This document shows positions 10,521 to 21,684 of a stretch of DNA of 64,000 nucleotides, one piece after another. The notes under the pieces were generated by a model. The model had not been told where the DNA came from. It was given only the letters and a program-made list of their open reading frames with translations, and did no database searches. Each line of letters starts with the position of its first letter. The stretch's first letter is position 1. This DNA is from Petrosia ficiformis (Eukaryota; Porifera; Demospongiae; Haplosclerida; Petrosiidae): positions 3,889,872-3,953,871 of the forward strand of contig OX345650.1 of NCBI GenBank assembly GCA_947044365.1, read 5' to 3'. The position numbers were made by a program, and so were the translations under genes.

Positions 10521-11214
10521 AAAGTAATGTTTTGTTCATCCATTAATTATCAGTAAGGATGTTAGTGAAGGGTGCAGCCCCTGTTATAGAAGCCTAATGA
10601 GAACTCTGGTCCCAAGTAATAACAATTCTAAAAGGCACTTCTCATGAATTAATTTAAATGGAAACATCTTCGCCAATAATAACATTATGCAGGATTCAAG
10701 CCTGAAGACAGCTCATCTTTGAGGATTAAAAGATCCATTTGTTTGTCTTATGTGACGACTGAAAACAAGCATTTCAATAAACAAAATCTATATCATTACT
10801 TTATCCAATATTATTCATGTATATACTTGCTTTTAACTTGTTGACTTGAACCTGATGAAAGGTTTGCACCTGACGATACAGGACGACTAAAGTCACTAAC
10901 AATAGGATCAGTTTCAGTTTCTTTTTTCCTGTTACTACTGCTACCTAGTCTCAAAGTAGGCGGGGCTGGAGGGGTGTGGCTTGTTGTTGTAGTTCCAGTA
11001 CCAGTTTGTTGTTGTTGCAAGAGCCTGAAAACCAATAAAAATAGTTTTTCTTACTGAACTAGATGTTTCTAATATTCACATACCATTCTGCTACAGACTG
11101 TATGGTGATTGGAGTACCAGATGCGGTCAGTGACATCTGGCAAGCAAGAATATGATCCCTCTCGAATCCCATGTCCATCAGTTGGGCTAGAAATTCGTCA
11201 GATACAGACTCCAT

Positions 11215-11786
11215 AACACTACAAAAGTTTCTTCTCTAGTGCAAAATGATTTGGCAAAAGTTTTCGGTCATGCGCATAAAGTTTCCCGCGAAAACACTTG
11301 AATTTTATAATTATGATAATAATCAAAACATGACTTCGGTATGTAAACAACTGGTGTGAGTTACACTCTGTATCTCAAAGACATACAATATACTGACATT
11401 TGCGTTAATTAAATGCAGTCACATTGTAGTGCTTTTTTTCAGGGAGGAAATTCCCCCAAATATTTTTTTTCCAGTGAATCATTCATTAATTATTTTTATG
11501 AATCTCAGTTTACTGCGACATATATATAACCCCTATAAAGGTATTTGCAATTCTCTGCCCCAATAATATGATCCTAGACAAAATACTACAAGAGTCACAA
11601 GATTAGACAAACATAACAAAATCAGTACAGCTTCTATAGAACTTGAACATAATAATATCATAGGCCTAGCCTACACAGAGGGATCAGGGGCACCCCATGA
11701 GCCCACCCATTCCTGTCATCCTTCATACACTTAATTATCAATCATATCAAAGTTTAGTTATCGCATGGTATTAGTAATTACTCAAA
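11215..11786. other. Spacer between UBXN1-like copy A and transporter tail
   Basis: No gene is seen. The stretch is colinear with 33350-33760, including GGAAATTCCCCCAAATATTT and CCCCAATAATATGATCCTAG, which supports a common duplication. Confidence 0.6.
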
Positions 11787-12089
11787 CAATCATATTGTAT
11801 TACTACTGTAATCAAATTGTCTCGCCATTATTAGTTGTCTCTCTGTGTACTCCTCAATGAAGGCCTGTTGATTAATTTCCAACAATTCCTCTCTCTGACG
11901 ATACTTGTACTTATAAGACACAATAATGAATAAAATTAACAATAGGAAAACTAAACAAGTCTTCAATACGGTTAGCCAGTAATGTTTGTGCGAATTTGGT
12001 AGTAGAGAAGGAATCTGAAGCAGTATGTAAACTGACTGGTAAGCATACCATAATCCAATCAGTAGACCTTGCATACTACGTGGACCATA
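11787..12089 (-). pseudogene. POT-like transporter, C-terminal fragment (type 2)
   Basis: About 100 codons from GPRSMQG in the penultimate helix region to the tail RQFDYSSNTI. They match the last exon portion of the gene at 33767-35383. Homology stops at about 12090, where the sequence switches to the upstream block of a type-1 copy, so this is a recombination or deletion remnant rather than a gene. Confidence 0.85.
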
Positions 12090-12739
12090 ATCAATAACTT
12101 TACATCCTTTAATAGTAATTTGATGTTACTATTATGGATTTTATAGGAGTAAATATTTATCCCATTTTCCCATTCACAGTTCTATCAGTCATGTATCAGT
12201 ATTTGGATAAAGTCACATGACACATCATTGACCCAAAGCGCTTCTTATTTGGTGCTACATATAAACAAAATGTTATCCCATTTTCCCATCCACAGTTCTA
12301 TCAGTCATGTATTAGTGTTTGGATAAAGTCATATGACACATCATTGACCCAAACAGCTTCTTTGGTGCTACACGTTATCAATCATAGTTCTATCAGTCGT
12401 GGTACATGACGTTTGGTCAATAATGTTCAATTGGTGTTATAAAACAGTGTTTTTAAGGACAAACTTTAAAAATTGAAGGGTGCGGGAGCGCCATGGTGCT
12501 ACCCTTTGGGGGAAACACTGTCTAAACTTATTAGATTTCACTACAAAACAGTGAATAGCAAGCATTTCAAAATTATTAATCAAAATTATTACCAACACAG
12601 TGTTTTAGCTAGTCACATTTCAACAGAGTAGTGCTAACACAAAAACAAAGCCTATCTGGGATTTAATCGACCACATCAAAAGGAAATGGCATTACAAAGA
12701 GCAATGCAGCACCTCTCTTCTGCTTTTTAGTGACTGATG
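12090..12739. other. Third copy of type-1 upstream block with hAT remnant
   Basis: It repeats the block seen at 960-1400 and 26105-26720, including TTATCCCATTTTCCCATTC twice and the right end of the hAT MITE (CCCTTTGGGGGAAACACTG near 12500-12521). The left hAT end is deleted. No gene. Confidence 0.6.
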
Positions 12740-13272
12740 TCTTCATCCACAGTTACATAATACTTATTTACTACATGTATGACTATACAAAACATAAAGA
12801 ATTAAACAGTTACATAATACTTACTACATGTATGACTATACAAAATATAAAGAATTAAACAGTTACATAATACTTACTTACTACATGTATGACTATGCAA
12901 AATATAAAGAAGTAAACAGTTACATAATACTTACTACCTACATGTATGACTATGCAAAATATAAAGAATTAAAACAAGTGTTAGAGAAATATTTTATTAA
13001 AAAACGAAAGAACATGTAGGGATATCAAAACAGAAAAGTATGCAAACGAGCTCAGGATGCAATAAGTAATACTACACAAGTATATACATGTACATACAAT
13101 AAATAATAAAATACAAAGGACACATGTACATGTACATAGCTATATTTATGTAAAGTTATGTGGAAGTGGTGAGTTTAATTTTATTTCATCCTGACCTTGT
13201 TTGCATACTTTTCTGTTCTGATATCCCAACATGTTCTTTCATTTGTTAATAAAATGTTTTTCTAACACTGTT
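12740..13272. repeat. 55-bp array plus fold-back element
   Basis: A tandem array of about 55 bp (12750-12970, four copies, core ACATAATACTTACTACATG) leads into a fold-back element (12974-13272). The latter is related to 6505-6975 but without the expanded minisatellite. Confidence 0.7.
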
Positions 13273-13475
13273 ATAGTACAATAACAGGTCTTATAATTAT
13301 ACATGATAATTTATATACATGTATGACGTGAGGTTCAGTGTCCAAATATAAATGACGTGAGGTTTAGCGTCCAAAGATGTATCACATCCAAAGACACCAA
13401 CCCAAAGTATATTTAGTGACTAGGGAATGTACTATATAAAGTATATAGTAACTTGGTAGTTAAGAATTAACAACT

Positions 13476-14994
13476 TATGCCAAACAGCGAATAGTTGCTT
13501 TAAAGCAAACAGGAGCAGATGAATTGACAAGTACTGACATTCACAGAATCCTACTGCTTGAAGGGGTTAGAACAACCCCTCAAACAATAAGAAGATTTTT
13601 GATGAGGTATTGCAAAACAAATTCAATCAATCGTGCTTCTGGTTCTGGCCGTCTAAGTAAACTAACTGAGGATGTTCTGAGACTGATGGATTTGGAAATG
13701 AAGAAAAATGATGAAACAACTGCTACAACACTCCGTACCTTCTTTCTTCAATTTGGACTTGAAATTTCTATTCGAACTATTTTATGAGGTCGAAAACAAC
13801 TTGGCTGGAGTTATTGTGGTTCAGCATACTGTCAACTAATACGAGAACCTAACAAAGTCAAGAGAAAAGACTGGGTCCTGAAGTATTTACATCATGACTT
13901 CCAAAATGTTGTTTGGACTGATGAAACTACAGTATAGCTTGAAAGTCACAAAAGTTTTTGTTGCAGAAAGAATGGAATACGTCCACGATATAAACCTCGT
14001 CCTAAACACCCTTAAGGTCCATGTTTGGGCTGGGATTAGTTGGGAAGGTCCCACACCTGTTTGTATTTTTGAAGGAATCATGAATGCAAAGTTGTACATA
14101 GAAATACTGGAAGGTTGTTATGGCCCGTAGGGCCATCCCTATGATTGCTTTCCCACGGGTTCGAATTATATAATATATATATATATTCTTGTGTCACCTA
14201 CGCGAGTATGCGTTGTATACGTAGTTAAGGAAGTTACATCATTCCCGAGGGCTCGGTCAATTAATGGGCGTGGCGCGTAAAAGAACGCGCGATCAAGCTC
14301 TACAGATCCCAGCAGAAAGAAAACTGTGTAGCTTACGTAGAAACTGGAACAAATAGCTAGCTATCCTACCTGAAATATATTCTTTAAGTTCGACAAGGTT
14401 CTTTAAAAGGTAAACAGAGTAGATAATCAAAATAATAACTATAATAGGCTGATGTGTTTCAGGCATCATAAAGTTAGCCATGATGACTGAATGCTGGACA
14501 CCACAAAGCAGTCATAAGGATACTTTTATCTTCACTTAAATTTGTAAAGCAATCATAGGGATGTTTTTTTCTCTATATAAACTTGTTTACTACCATTCTT
14601 GAGATGTACCTATCCTAGTGGTCATCGTTTTATGCAGGATAACGATCCCAAACATACCTCCAATATTGCCAAAACGTTCTTTATGGAGCATAATGTTAAC
14701 TGGTGGATGACGCCTCCAGAAAGCCCAGATGCCAATCCAATTGAAAATCTTTGGCATGAATTAAAGGTATGTATTTTTTACTGTGATTATTACCAAAACA
14801 TCATATATCCAACCATTAAATTTTAGGAATATGTTCGTCGTGAAATTAAAACTAAAACTAAACAAGAGCTCATTGATGGAATCAAGACATTTTGAAATAG
14901 AGTCACAATAGAGAAGTGTCGTCGATACATTCAACATTTAAAGAAGGTCCTACCACGTATCGTAGAAGTCAATGGTGCAGCAACTGGCTACTGA
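13476..14994 (+). pseudogene. Tc1/mariner transposase remnant, interrupted
   Basis: The reading frame shows the helix-turn-helix half (TPQTIRRFLMRY, GSGRLSKLTEDV), then VVWTDETTV for the first catalytic Asp, VHVWAGIS, NDPKHTS with the second Asp, and SPDANPIENLWHELK with the last acidic region. It is inactivated by in-frame stops (near 13786 and 13936), a one-base deletion near 14010 and a repeat A insertion at 14120-14587 between ILEGC and LPFL. A 59-bp GT-AG intron (14767-14825) splits LWHELK from EYVRRE. The 5' end is truncated and no terminal inverted repeats were found. Confidence 0.85.
14120..14587. mobile_element. Repeat family A inserted in Tc1 remnant
   Basis: Starts ATGGCCCGTAGGGCCATCCC and ends ATAAACTTGTT. 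Removing it restores the transposase alignment around ILEGC-LLPFL. TTGTT occurs on both sides, but other copies also end in TTGTT, so the exact target duplication is uncertain. Confidence 0.8.
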
Positions 14995-15677
14995 ATCCCT
15001 TTTCACAACCATCAATTATCTTCACTACTTTAAAAGTTTGTCCATTTGTTAATATTTGTTAGTGACAGCCCCAGTTCCAATATACGTTTTGATTTAGTGT
15101 TTATTTGGAATAATTTTTTTTGACCAATTCATTCATTATTAGGGACAGCCCTATCCCAATCTTTTTCCTGATTCTTCTTTCATTGTACTTTTTTTGTATC
15201 TTCGAATAATAATTTATTATAACAAGAAAACATGTTAAAATAAAACAAAATTAATTATATTTGTAATACATACAAAGCAGTACATAAAAAGTAATACTAT
15301 GACATATACTAATTTATACGCAGGTTGTGGAAGTATTTGCCAGGGGCGGGAGTTTTACACAGTAGTCACAAGAACTAATTAGCTAAAAAAAACAAAACAA
15401 CAGTGTGGCATCCACAAGTATGGACATCTAATTATAATGCAAAAGAGCTGCATCCATAAATACAGTATACAAATAATAATAATAAAGAAGAGTGTGGCCT
15501 CCACAAATAATAATAATAAAGAAGAGTGTGGCATCTACAAGAACTAATTAAGAAAAGGGTGCAGCACCCATATATAGAAAAATGAATGTGGCATCCACAA
15601 ATCATAAACTAAAACTACATGTATGTAACATGGCATTCAAACCAAAACTTGTATTTAAAACATACATACTTATATTG
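14995..15677. other. AT-rich spacer with short repeats
   Basis: No gene is supported. Three short degenerate units containing GTGTGGCATCCACAA or AAAGAAGAGTGTGGC lie between 15400 and 15600. Confidence 0.4.
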
Positions 15678-15889
15678 TAACATTTAACTGATACGCCAAA
15701 AAAAGTATGTTCACAAAGGGCAACCACTACTCTTGTGACTTGTACATCATTCATAAATTTACTGTACTTGGTCAAAATTTCCTGCGGAGTCTTGAACTTT
15801 GATGGAGATGGATGGTACCCACTGGTTTCATTTCCAAGATTAGGCACACGAGACATATTGTTTGCTTTGTATTCACCAGTTCCTGTAGA
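15678..15889 (-). other. Possible protein-coding exon, unidentified
   Basis: Read on the minus strand, an acceptor-like ATCTACAG at about 15890 is followed by an open frame with protein-like composition, including TPQEILTKYSKFMNDVQVTR and VVALCEHTFFG. The pattern recalls the C-terminal part of BEN-type domains, but the match is weak. The frame runs on into AT-rich sequence without a clear donor. Confidence 0.3.
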
Positions 15890-16149
15890 TTATGTTTACA
15901 AAATAGATTTGTGCAACAACTACGTAAGTATAGAAATACAATTAATGAATGTATATACATACACAAGGTAGTCTGGCGTAGCCACACCCTTCGCTTGGAG
16001 GAGGAAGGGTCTGGGGACATGCCTATAACTGACTTGTACAAGCTCGCAGAAATATTGCGAGCCAATCAGATTGCTCTAACCACCCACTCAAACCACAAAG
16101 TCTTCTAAGCTCCACCCGTATACAACACGTGAATAAGCATGTTGAAGTG

Positions 16150-16263
16150 ATGGAAGTAGAAAAGTACAGAAGAGCTATAAGGAGCTCTGTGAGCGCTCTC
16201 GGTTATAGCGAGTTAAAGAATGAACAAGAAGAAATCATTCTCAGGTTTATCTTTGGTAGCTGA
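16150..16263 (+). pseudogene. RecQ-helicase-like N-terminal fragment inside MITE
   Basis: A 37-codon frame from an ATG reads ALGYSELKNEQEEIILRF, resembling the Gln-motif region just before the Walker A box of RecQ-type helicases. The frame ends before any ATPase motif, where the sequence switches to the antisense of another ORF. Only a 5' gene piece is present, so no enzyme can be made. Identification is by pattern only. Confidence 0.45.
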
Positions 16264-16419
16264 AAAACACGCAACATCCACTTCTTCGCTTAATCCTAAC
16301 TCTTGAAGCTTTGCTTCAAAAAAAAAATACCTCCAAACTGGTAGCACATGCTCACTGTCCAACAAACGACGCTGTTTAACCTTTAACGCATCTCCACAAG
16401 CAAGACAAATGACAGCCAT
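16213..16419 (-). pseudogene. Zinc-binding protein N-terminal fragment inside MITE
   Basis: A 68-codon frame starts MAVICLACGDALKVKQRRLL and continues SEHVLPVWRYFFFEAKLQEL. A CxxC pair and a His suggest the start of a zinc-binding domain, family not recognised. Its last 15 or so codons are antisense to the RecQ-like fragment and are probably not native, so the two gene pieces are joined tail to tail near 16255. Confidence 0.4.
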
Positions 16420-16665
16420 TCACTCACGCTTTAGTTCACTTAGTTCACACGAGAACTTGAGGAGTGGCTTACAATAACTGGCTAAGTACCCCCACCCTAC
16501 TTCCGCATTCCATTCTGTACAAGTCGGTTATAGGCATGTCCCCAGACCCTTCCTTGATCCTCCTCCAAGCGAAGGGTGTGGCTACGCCAGACTATACACA
16601 AGGTACATATAATGAGATGTAGAATTATGCTTACTTCTTTCACTTTTTTGGGATATATTTCCCAG

Positions 16666-16817
16666 TCTGTTTCTACTTCCCAACAAGTCATTAGTCTTGA
16701 TCTGGTTTCACAAACACCCAAAGATACAGATGTAGTAGCCATGCTTGTTATTCATTCTGATATTCATCAAACTTTGGAAGCCAGCAATATATTCTTCTTT
16801 CACTACTTTGTATGCAG
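16666..16817 (+). other. Possible exon upstream of KDZ gene
   Basis: After a TTTCCCAG acceptor there is an open frame reading STSQQVISLDLVSQTPKDTD. It ends near CAG/GCAAGT, a GC-type donor. The phase does not join cleanly to the next exon at 16891, so its membership in that gene is doubtful. Confidence 0.25.
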
Positions 16818-16890
16818 GCAAGTATATCACTGCTGATAATGTTGCTAAATTGTTGATATTGTGTCAATTATTAATTTTCTACTACTATAG

Positions 16891-18420
16891 AACATCAGTG
16901 CAAGTATCCAGGTTGTGGAACTGTGATCGTCTTAGATGGCAATATGAAAAATCAGCGTGAAGTATGCAAAGCAAAAGATGGTGGGTATCTGCAATTTCCT
17001 GGACTTTTTGGTAAAATAAAGACTGGTTGTACTGCAACACCTGCATATAATAGCCGTTACTGTGGAAACCACACACCCTATGTAGTTAAAAGTACTACTG
17101 AGAATGTGGATGACTCTGAAAGAATAGTAGAGGTTGTTCTTGGAAAAAAGATCACCAGAAATCAAACTTATTATCAAGTACGTGATTATAACAATTGTAA
17201 CGTGTTACATGCAGAGTGATACACTGTTATTTTTAAATCTCTAGGTTCTTTGGCTTGGACGACCTAAAGAGGAAGTTACTTGGGAACCTGCAGAGAAACT
17301 CAACTCAACTATTATTGACAATTTTGAGAAGAGTATAACCATGGAAACAATACATGAAACAAATTCCAGTTATGGTCAAACCATAACTAATCTACATCTT
17401 AGAAATTCTACCTCAAGTATTGCAGGGAAGAGATGGCAGAGTGAAGGTGAAGATTGTATCAATGATAATGCCATTAATACATACACTGGGTAAGTCACTG
17501 AATAGGAATCTGTGATATTTATATCAAATTTTATCATTATTGCAGTGTGTTTATAGATGATGTTACTAGTGAACAGATAGTGAATTGCCGCACTGAAGAG
17601 GACAAGCATGTTCGACTGAACTGCCGTACTGCAGGTTTGCTTATTACATAAAATTTTCATTCACTTCAAAATAGTGTACTTGTACTTCAATTCATTCTGT
17701 ATGTACAGGTATTTTGGCTGGAATTTGGCCATGTGGAATTATATCTCTAATAAGTGAACTTTCTGAAAGCAAATCACAAGTGTATGGTAATTTACATAAT
17801 TTTGTACAATCTTCTCCAAAAGTGGCATCTAATCTTGGTAAGTTTTTACATTGAATGTTTAATATTAATGATAATGTTTGTACGTATCATGATTATAATT
17901 AATTAGTTATAGTGTATTGATTACACAATCATTTTAATTTGTACACTAATATTTACATCATTGGAAATACTGATTTGTGTCTCTTTCACAGAGTTTGTTT
18001 GCTATGATGACGGCTGCCACCTAAGAAAGTATGCCACCAACCCATGCAGAAAGATTCTCACAAAAACAAGCCAGAAACTTAGTGAAATAGAAATAGTTGT
18101 GGACAAAATGCACATGGCTGGACATGTGGATGAATGGTGTAAACATAATTGTGATCCAACAAAGTTTCCATGCTTAAAGAATGTAAATTGTTTAACTCAA
18201 ACAAAGCTTTATACTCAATGTCAGCCATTTGATGCTTGGCCTTAAAAAATACACACATTTATAATACTTATAAATACAATAAAAAGTGGCATTAACTATT
18301 TTGTAAATTAATTCTCTTATAATTATACAGGTAGATACTCAGATTTGTGAACAGACATTCTCATGGCTGTCACAGTATTCGAAAATGACACGACAGATGA
18401 ATCGTTCCACCTTCGTTTAG
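16891..18420 (+). pseudogene. Chromodomain + KDZ transposase-like gene, truncated
   Basis: Six exons join in phase: 16891-17177, 17245-17489, 17546-17634, 17709-17837, 17992-18182 and 18331-18420. Exon 1 has a Cys/His cluster (HQCKYPGCGTVIVLDGNMKN, YCGNH). A chromodomain follows across the first intron (VVLGKKITRN, VLWLGRPKEEVTWEPAEKL). Then come IWPCGIISLISEL, CYDDGCHLRKY, VDKMHMAGHVDEWCKHNCDP and ICEQTFSWLS, which is the motif order of Kyakuja-Dileera-Zisupton (KDZ) transposase-type proteins. The 5' end is not found, and the last exon breaks off into a tandem array at 18420. It is either a remnant of a KDZ DNA transposon or of a domesticated relative. Confidence 0.7.
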
Positions 18421-18612
18421 GGATACTCCAGACTAATATATCTCATCTAGGGATATCCCAGTCATTCCATGGATATCTCATTAGGGATACTCCAGACTAA
18501 TATATCTCATCTAGGGATATCCCAGTACATTCCATGTATATCCCATTAGGGATACTCTGGACTAATAGGGATACTCCAGATATCCCATTAGGGATACTCT
18601 AGGGATACTCCA
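18420..18612. repeat. Short tandem array
   Basis: Repeats of AGGGATACTCCAGACTAATA and ATCTAGGGATATCCCAG in mixed order, about five units. It cuts off the KDZ-like exon. Confidence 0.8.
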
Positions 18613-19264
18613 GACTACAGTCATTCTTATGTTTGGAATAGACTATAAGGACCAAGTCCAGACTGACTGGAATAAATGATGGCATTTTTGGACATGAGTG
18701 TCGTTTACACTCTTTGGGCTTTTTATCTCCTAAAACAATTCCCTTCCATTTTTTAACTCTGCCATGTTTGTAAATTGTTGTTGCTATTATATGATCTCCT
18801 GGCTGCACACTTGTAAATTTGCCTTCATTTCCATTCACCTCCCATGATAGAATCCATGGAAATATATTCAGACTTTCTTTCATATCGGCTGGAATTGTTG
18901 TCTGTCAACTTCACTAATACGGTTGTCATCTTCTTTCAGAGTCCTTCTTGCTTGCCTATTGTGAACACGTGTAATAAATGTATTGCATCTGATTGCGCAG
19001 GCGCAGTTGTGGCTGGTCAACCATACTGAGCCGTGGCTGAACGCGGCCGTGGCATGGCTGGACGTGGATGGTCATGGCTAGCTGATCGTAGCTAGAGGGC
19101 TGTGGCCGCGTGCTTGCCGTGTACTTCCGCTCATTACAATCTGAATTGTCATTAAATAGCCATTTTACATACATGGCTTTCCAAACAACAGCCAGCTGAA
19201 GTTTGGCTGTTGCTGACATGCCATGTCAATTCCTGACATGCCATGTCAATTCCTGACTGCCTCC
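18613..19264. other. Spacer with local GC-rich patch
   Basis: A 94-codon minus-strand frame (18599-18883) has protein-like composition (QPGDHIIATTIYKHGRVKKW) but no recognised domain, and its end lies in the tandem array, so it is not called. Around 19005-19125 there is a GC-rich patch built on GTGGCTGG-like words, unlike the AT-rich surroundings. Confidence 0.3.
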
Positions 19265-19799
19265 TACCGTACATGTCATAATAAAGCATATGGTAACAAA
19301 CATATTTACAATGCAGCTACTATATATAGTAATGTAGGTACAACATGTGGTGTATTGCCATTATAACATCTGCAACAGAGGAGTAATTAATTATGTACAT
19401 CAATTTGTACTTATAATAGTAAATAAACATCTCTTATACTCCATAAATATTTGACATGTCAGCACATGTACATCACTACTATGGGATTTACATGCATACT
19501 ACATATTTAAAGTACATACATAGCATTGTTTTTGTTACCATTCTTTATTATGGCATGTACTGTATATACTAGTCAATATAGAAATACTACTTGTAAACAT
19601 TACCTTGCTAGACAGCATTGATTTATATGGTCTCAGGAGATCATGTGGTTAGAATAAGGGTTAAAATAACCCCTTCATTTTTATAATTATACATGTATAT
19701 AGTGTATTGTAAAATATAATTTGTATATACTAGCTTCTAAGTTCTAAATGTCTTTGTTATATCATCATGTACAGTATGTAAACCAGGTGATATACAGTA
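19265..19799. repeat. Dispersed 0.5-kb module
   Basis: A non-coding module beginning near ACATGTCATAATAAA and including GAGTAATTAATTATGTACAT and GACATGTCAGCACATGTACA. It recurs at 52590-53030, 57110-57390 and 61300-61800, usually followed by the 29-bp minisatellite. This copy retains the tRNA-like A-box half (GTCTCAGGAGATCATG near 19631). Confidence 0.75.
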
Positions 19800-20018
19800 T
19801 AGTGCAAAATAAAGTTAACGTTCCATTTATGTAAACGACCGTGGTACGGAACGATTGCCACAGTTGTTTTAGCGTATCTTTGATTATCTGTGATCTTTCC
19901 GCAATCGTATCCTCAAGCGTAAATACGTCGTAAAAACGTCTGATACGCACATGATCATGAGTCAGCAGTTGCTTAATAAAAAGACGAAGCATCTTCTATT
20001 TGTTTATAGTACTTTGCG

Positions 20019-21067
20019 ATGGTCTTTTCAAGCTACAAGAAGCAAAGGATTCTCTATTTAAGTAGCCAGGGGTTCAAAGCTCCAGCCATAACTAAGATAT
20101 TGATAGAAAAAGGGATGAGTGCTAGCAGAGTAGGGGTCCACAAGTTTCTGCGAAGGTTTGATGAGTCAGGCTGTTTGATGAGGAAACCTGGATCTGGACG
20201 TCCTACTAAAGTAACTATGGAAGTGAAAACAGTGGTAGAAGAACAAATGAGACAGGATGATGAGACTTCAGCGTATCAACTTCACACAATCTTGACCTCC
20301 AAGGGATATCAGCTGTTAATATGGACAATTCTGCGCTGTCGAGCATCACTTGGTTGGACATTTAGAGGCAGTGCGTATTGTCAGTTGATAAGAGATGTTA
20401 ATAAGGAGAAAAGACTTACGTGGGCTCAGGAGTATAAAGATGATAGTTTGGATAATGTTATTTTTACTGATGAATGCTCTGTACAAATGGAAACACACAG
20501 GCGATTCTGCTGTAGAAAGGAAGGAGAAGCACCTCGACCCAAACCTAGGTTTGTTTGTGTTTGTTTGTAACTACATGCATATCTGTATTCACTCTTTCAT
20601 ATATTTTTTTAGACCAAAGCATCCTTTGAAAGTACATGTTTGGGCTGGTATTAGTTTACGTGGTGCAACTGGAGTTTGTATTTTTGATGGAATCATGGAT
20701 GCACTTTTGTACATGAATATTCTTGAGAACACTCTGTTTCCTTTCGTGAAAGATGTTTTTCCTGATGGTCACAGACTGATGGCTGACAACGACCCCAAGC
20801 ACACTATGTTGCTAAACAATTTTTAGAGGACAATGGTGGCACACACCTGCAGAATCGCCTGATTTGAATCCCATTGAGAATTTGTGGCATGAGTTAAAAG
20901 AGTTTATGAGAAGAGAAGTGAAGCCGAAACGAAAGGAGGAACTGGTAGAAGGGATAAAGACATTTTGGGAGACAGTAACTGTTGTGAAGTGTAGGAAGTA
21001 CATCGGACATTTGAAGAAGGTGATACCGAAGGTGATTGAACTGCAAGGTGATGCTACTGGATACTGA
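20019..21067 (+). pseudogene. Tc1/mariner transposase with intron and frameshift
   Basis: The start MVFSSYKKQRILYLSSQG leads into paired helix-turn-helix domains. VIFTDECSVQ carries the first catalytic Asp, NDPKHT the second, and SPDLNPIENLWHELK the third acidic region. A GT-AG intron of about 65 bp ends at the TTTTTTTAG before ACCAAAGCATCC (near 20612) and splits KPR from PKHP. Near 20821-20850 the frame shifts, with loss of bases between KQFLEDN and WWHTP, so this copy cannot make a full transposase. The C-terminus LQGDATGY matches the other Tc1 remnant (NGAATGY). Confidence 0.85.
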
Positions 21068-21457
21068 AGATGGCTGATTCTATATCCTTTTTATGTCATA
21101 GATGATTATATGTCTGCAAGTGTGTACTATATTTTATGTTGGTCATTCATTCATTCTTAGCCATTTTTTTTAAAACGGCTTTTCTAAAAGCCAAACGGTT
21201 TTTCTAAAAGCCACCACAAATACAAAAGATTGGTCCTTCTTATGATAATACATACAATTATCATAATTACACTTTAATGTTTTTATTTTTTAGTGAAATT
21301 TTTATTTTTTAGTGAAATACATGTAATATTTATTTATAATAAACATTGCAAAACTCTTTTCAATTAAAATTCAATAATAACTGTATTATTTATAATACAA
21401 TAATAATAAGAAGATGATAGCAAAAATATAATTTTATTCAAACTTTTTAGTTTATTA

Positions 21458-21684
21458 TTATGTATACAATACTAGAAATGAAGTGATGGTATCATTCAAT
21501 AACTGGATTCTGTTTTTGCATCGTTTACAAGTCTGGTCAACTGCATCAGCACAGTCTCTCCACAGTTTTTCATATTCTATTGGACTGGACCAGTATCGAG
21601 GAAATAGTGAGAATATTGTTTGCTTGAGTTGATTGATCTCTTCTGTTGGTAGACCAGGTTCTAAGTGTAGATCTAAGCGTAGTT
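21458..21684 (-). CDS. Terminal exon of unidentified protein inside Tc1 element
   Basis: On the minus strand an acceptor (GATGTTTTACAG) is followed by 75 open codons: RLDLHLEPGLPTEEINQLK, IFSLFPRYWSSPIEYEKLW and DCADAVDQTCKRCKNRI. TAA follows at 21460-21458, with AATAAA polyadenylation signals at about 21456-21451 and 21438-21433. Composition is clearly protein-like, with a helical charged stretch and a CKRC pair. No upstream exon exists inside the element before the terminal repeat. It could be the tail of a captured gene or an element-encoded second protein; I do not recognise it. Confidence 0.5.

Larger units (their letters stand above)
8153..11214 (-). pseudogene. UBXN1-like UBA/UBX-family gene, copy A (3' truncated, stop codon)
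   Basis: Four exons on the minus strand fit in phase: 11084-11214 (UBA-like, with LMDMGFERDHILA and a VAEWLLQQQ end across the junction), 10827-11024 (Ser/Thr/Pro-rich linker), 9776-9881 (basic coiled-coil-like, EKRRLQEQSIAKERDEA) and 8153-8326 (KEVVRQQIAEDKQ, ending STCRVQ). This order matches UBXN1/SAKS1-type proteins, in which a UBA domain and a charged helix precede a C-terminal UBX domain that binds p97/VCP. The UBX exon is absent; the 3' side runs into tandem repeats. Exon 4 has an in-frame TGA after GLERS where copy B has CGA, consistent with a CpG transition. The family call rests on domain order and is moderately sure. Confidence 0.6.
15969..16594. mobile_element. Mutator-like MITE with long TIRs
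   Basis: Terminal inverted repeats of about 75 bp begin TAGTCTGGCGTAGCCACACC at both ends. The element is flanked by a perfect 9-bp target duplication TACACAAGG (15960-15968, 16595-16603), which fits the Mutator superfamily. It encodes no transposase. Its interior carries the starts of two unrelated genes in convergent orientation (16150-16263 plus, 16213-16419 minus). Confidence 0.85.

Noticed and set aside
18599..18883. 94-codon minus-strand ORF with protein-like composition
   Set aside because: No known domain, its end lies in a tandem array, and no splice sites frame it convincingly.
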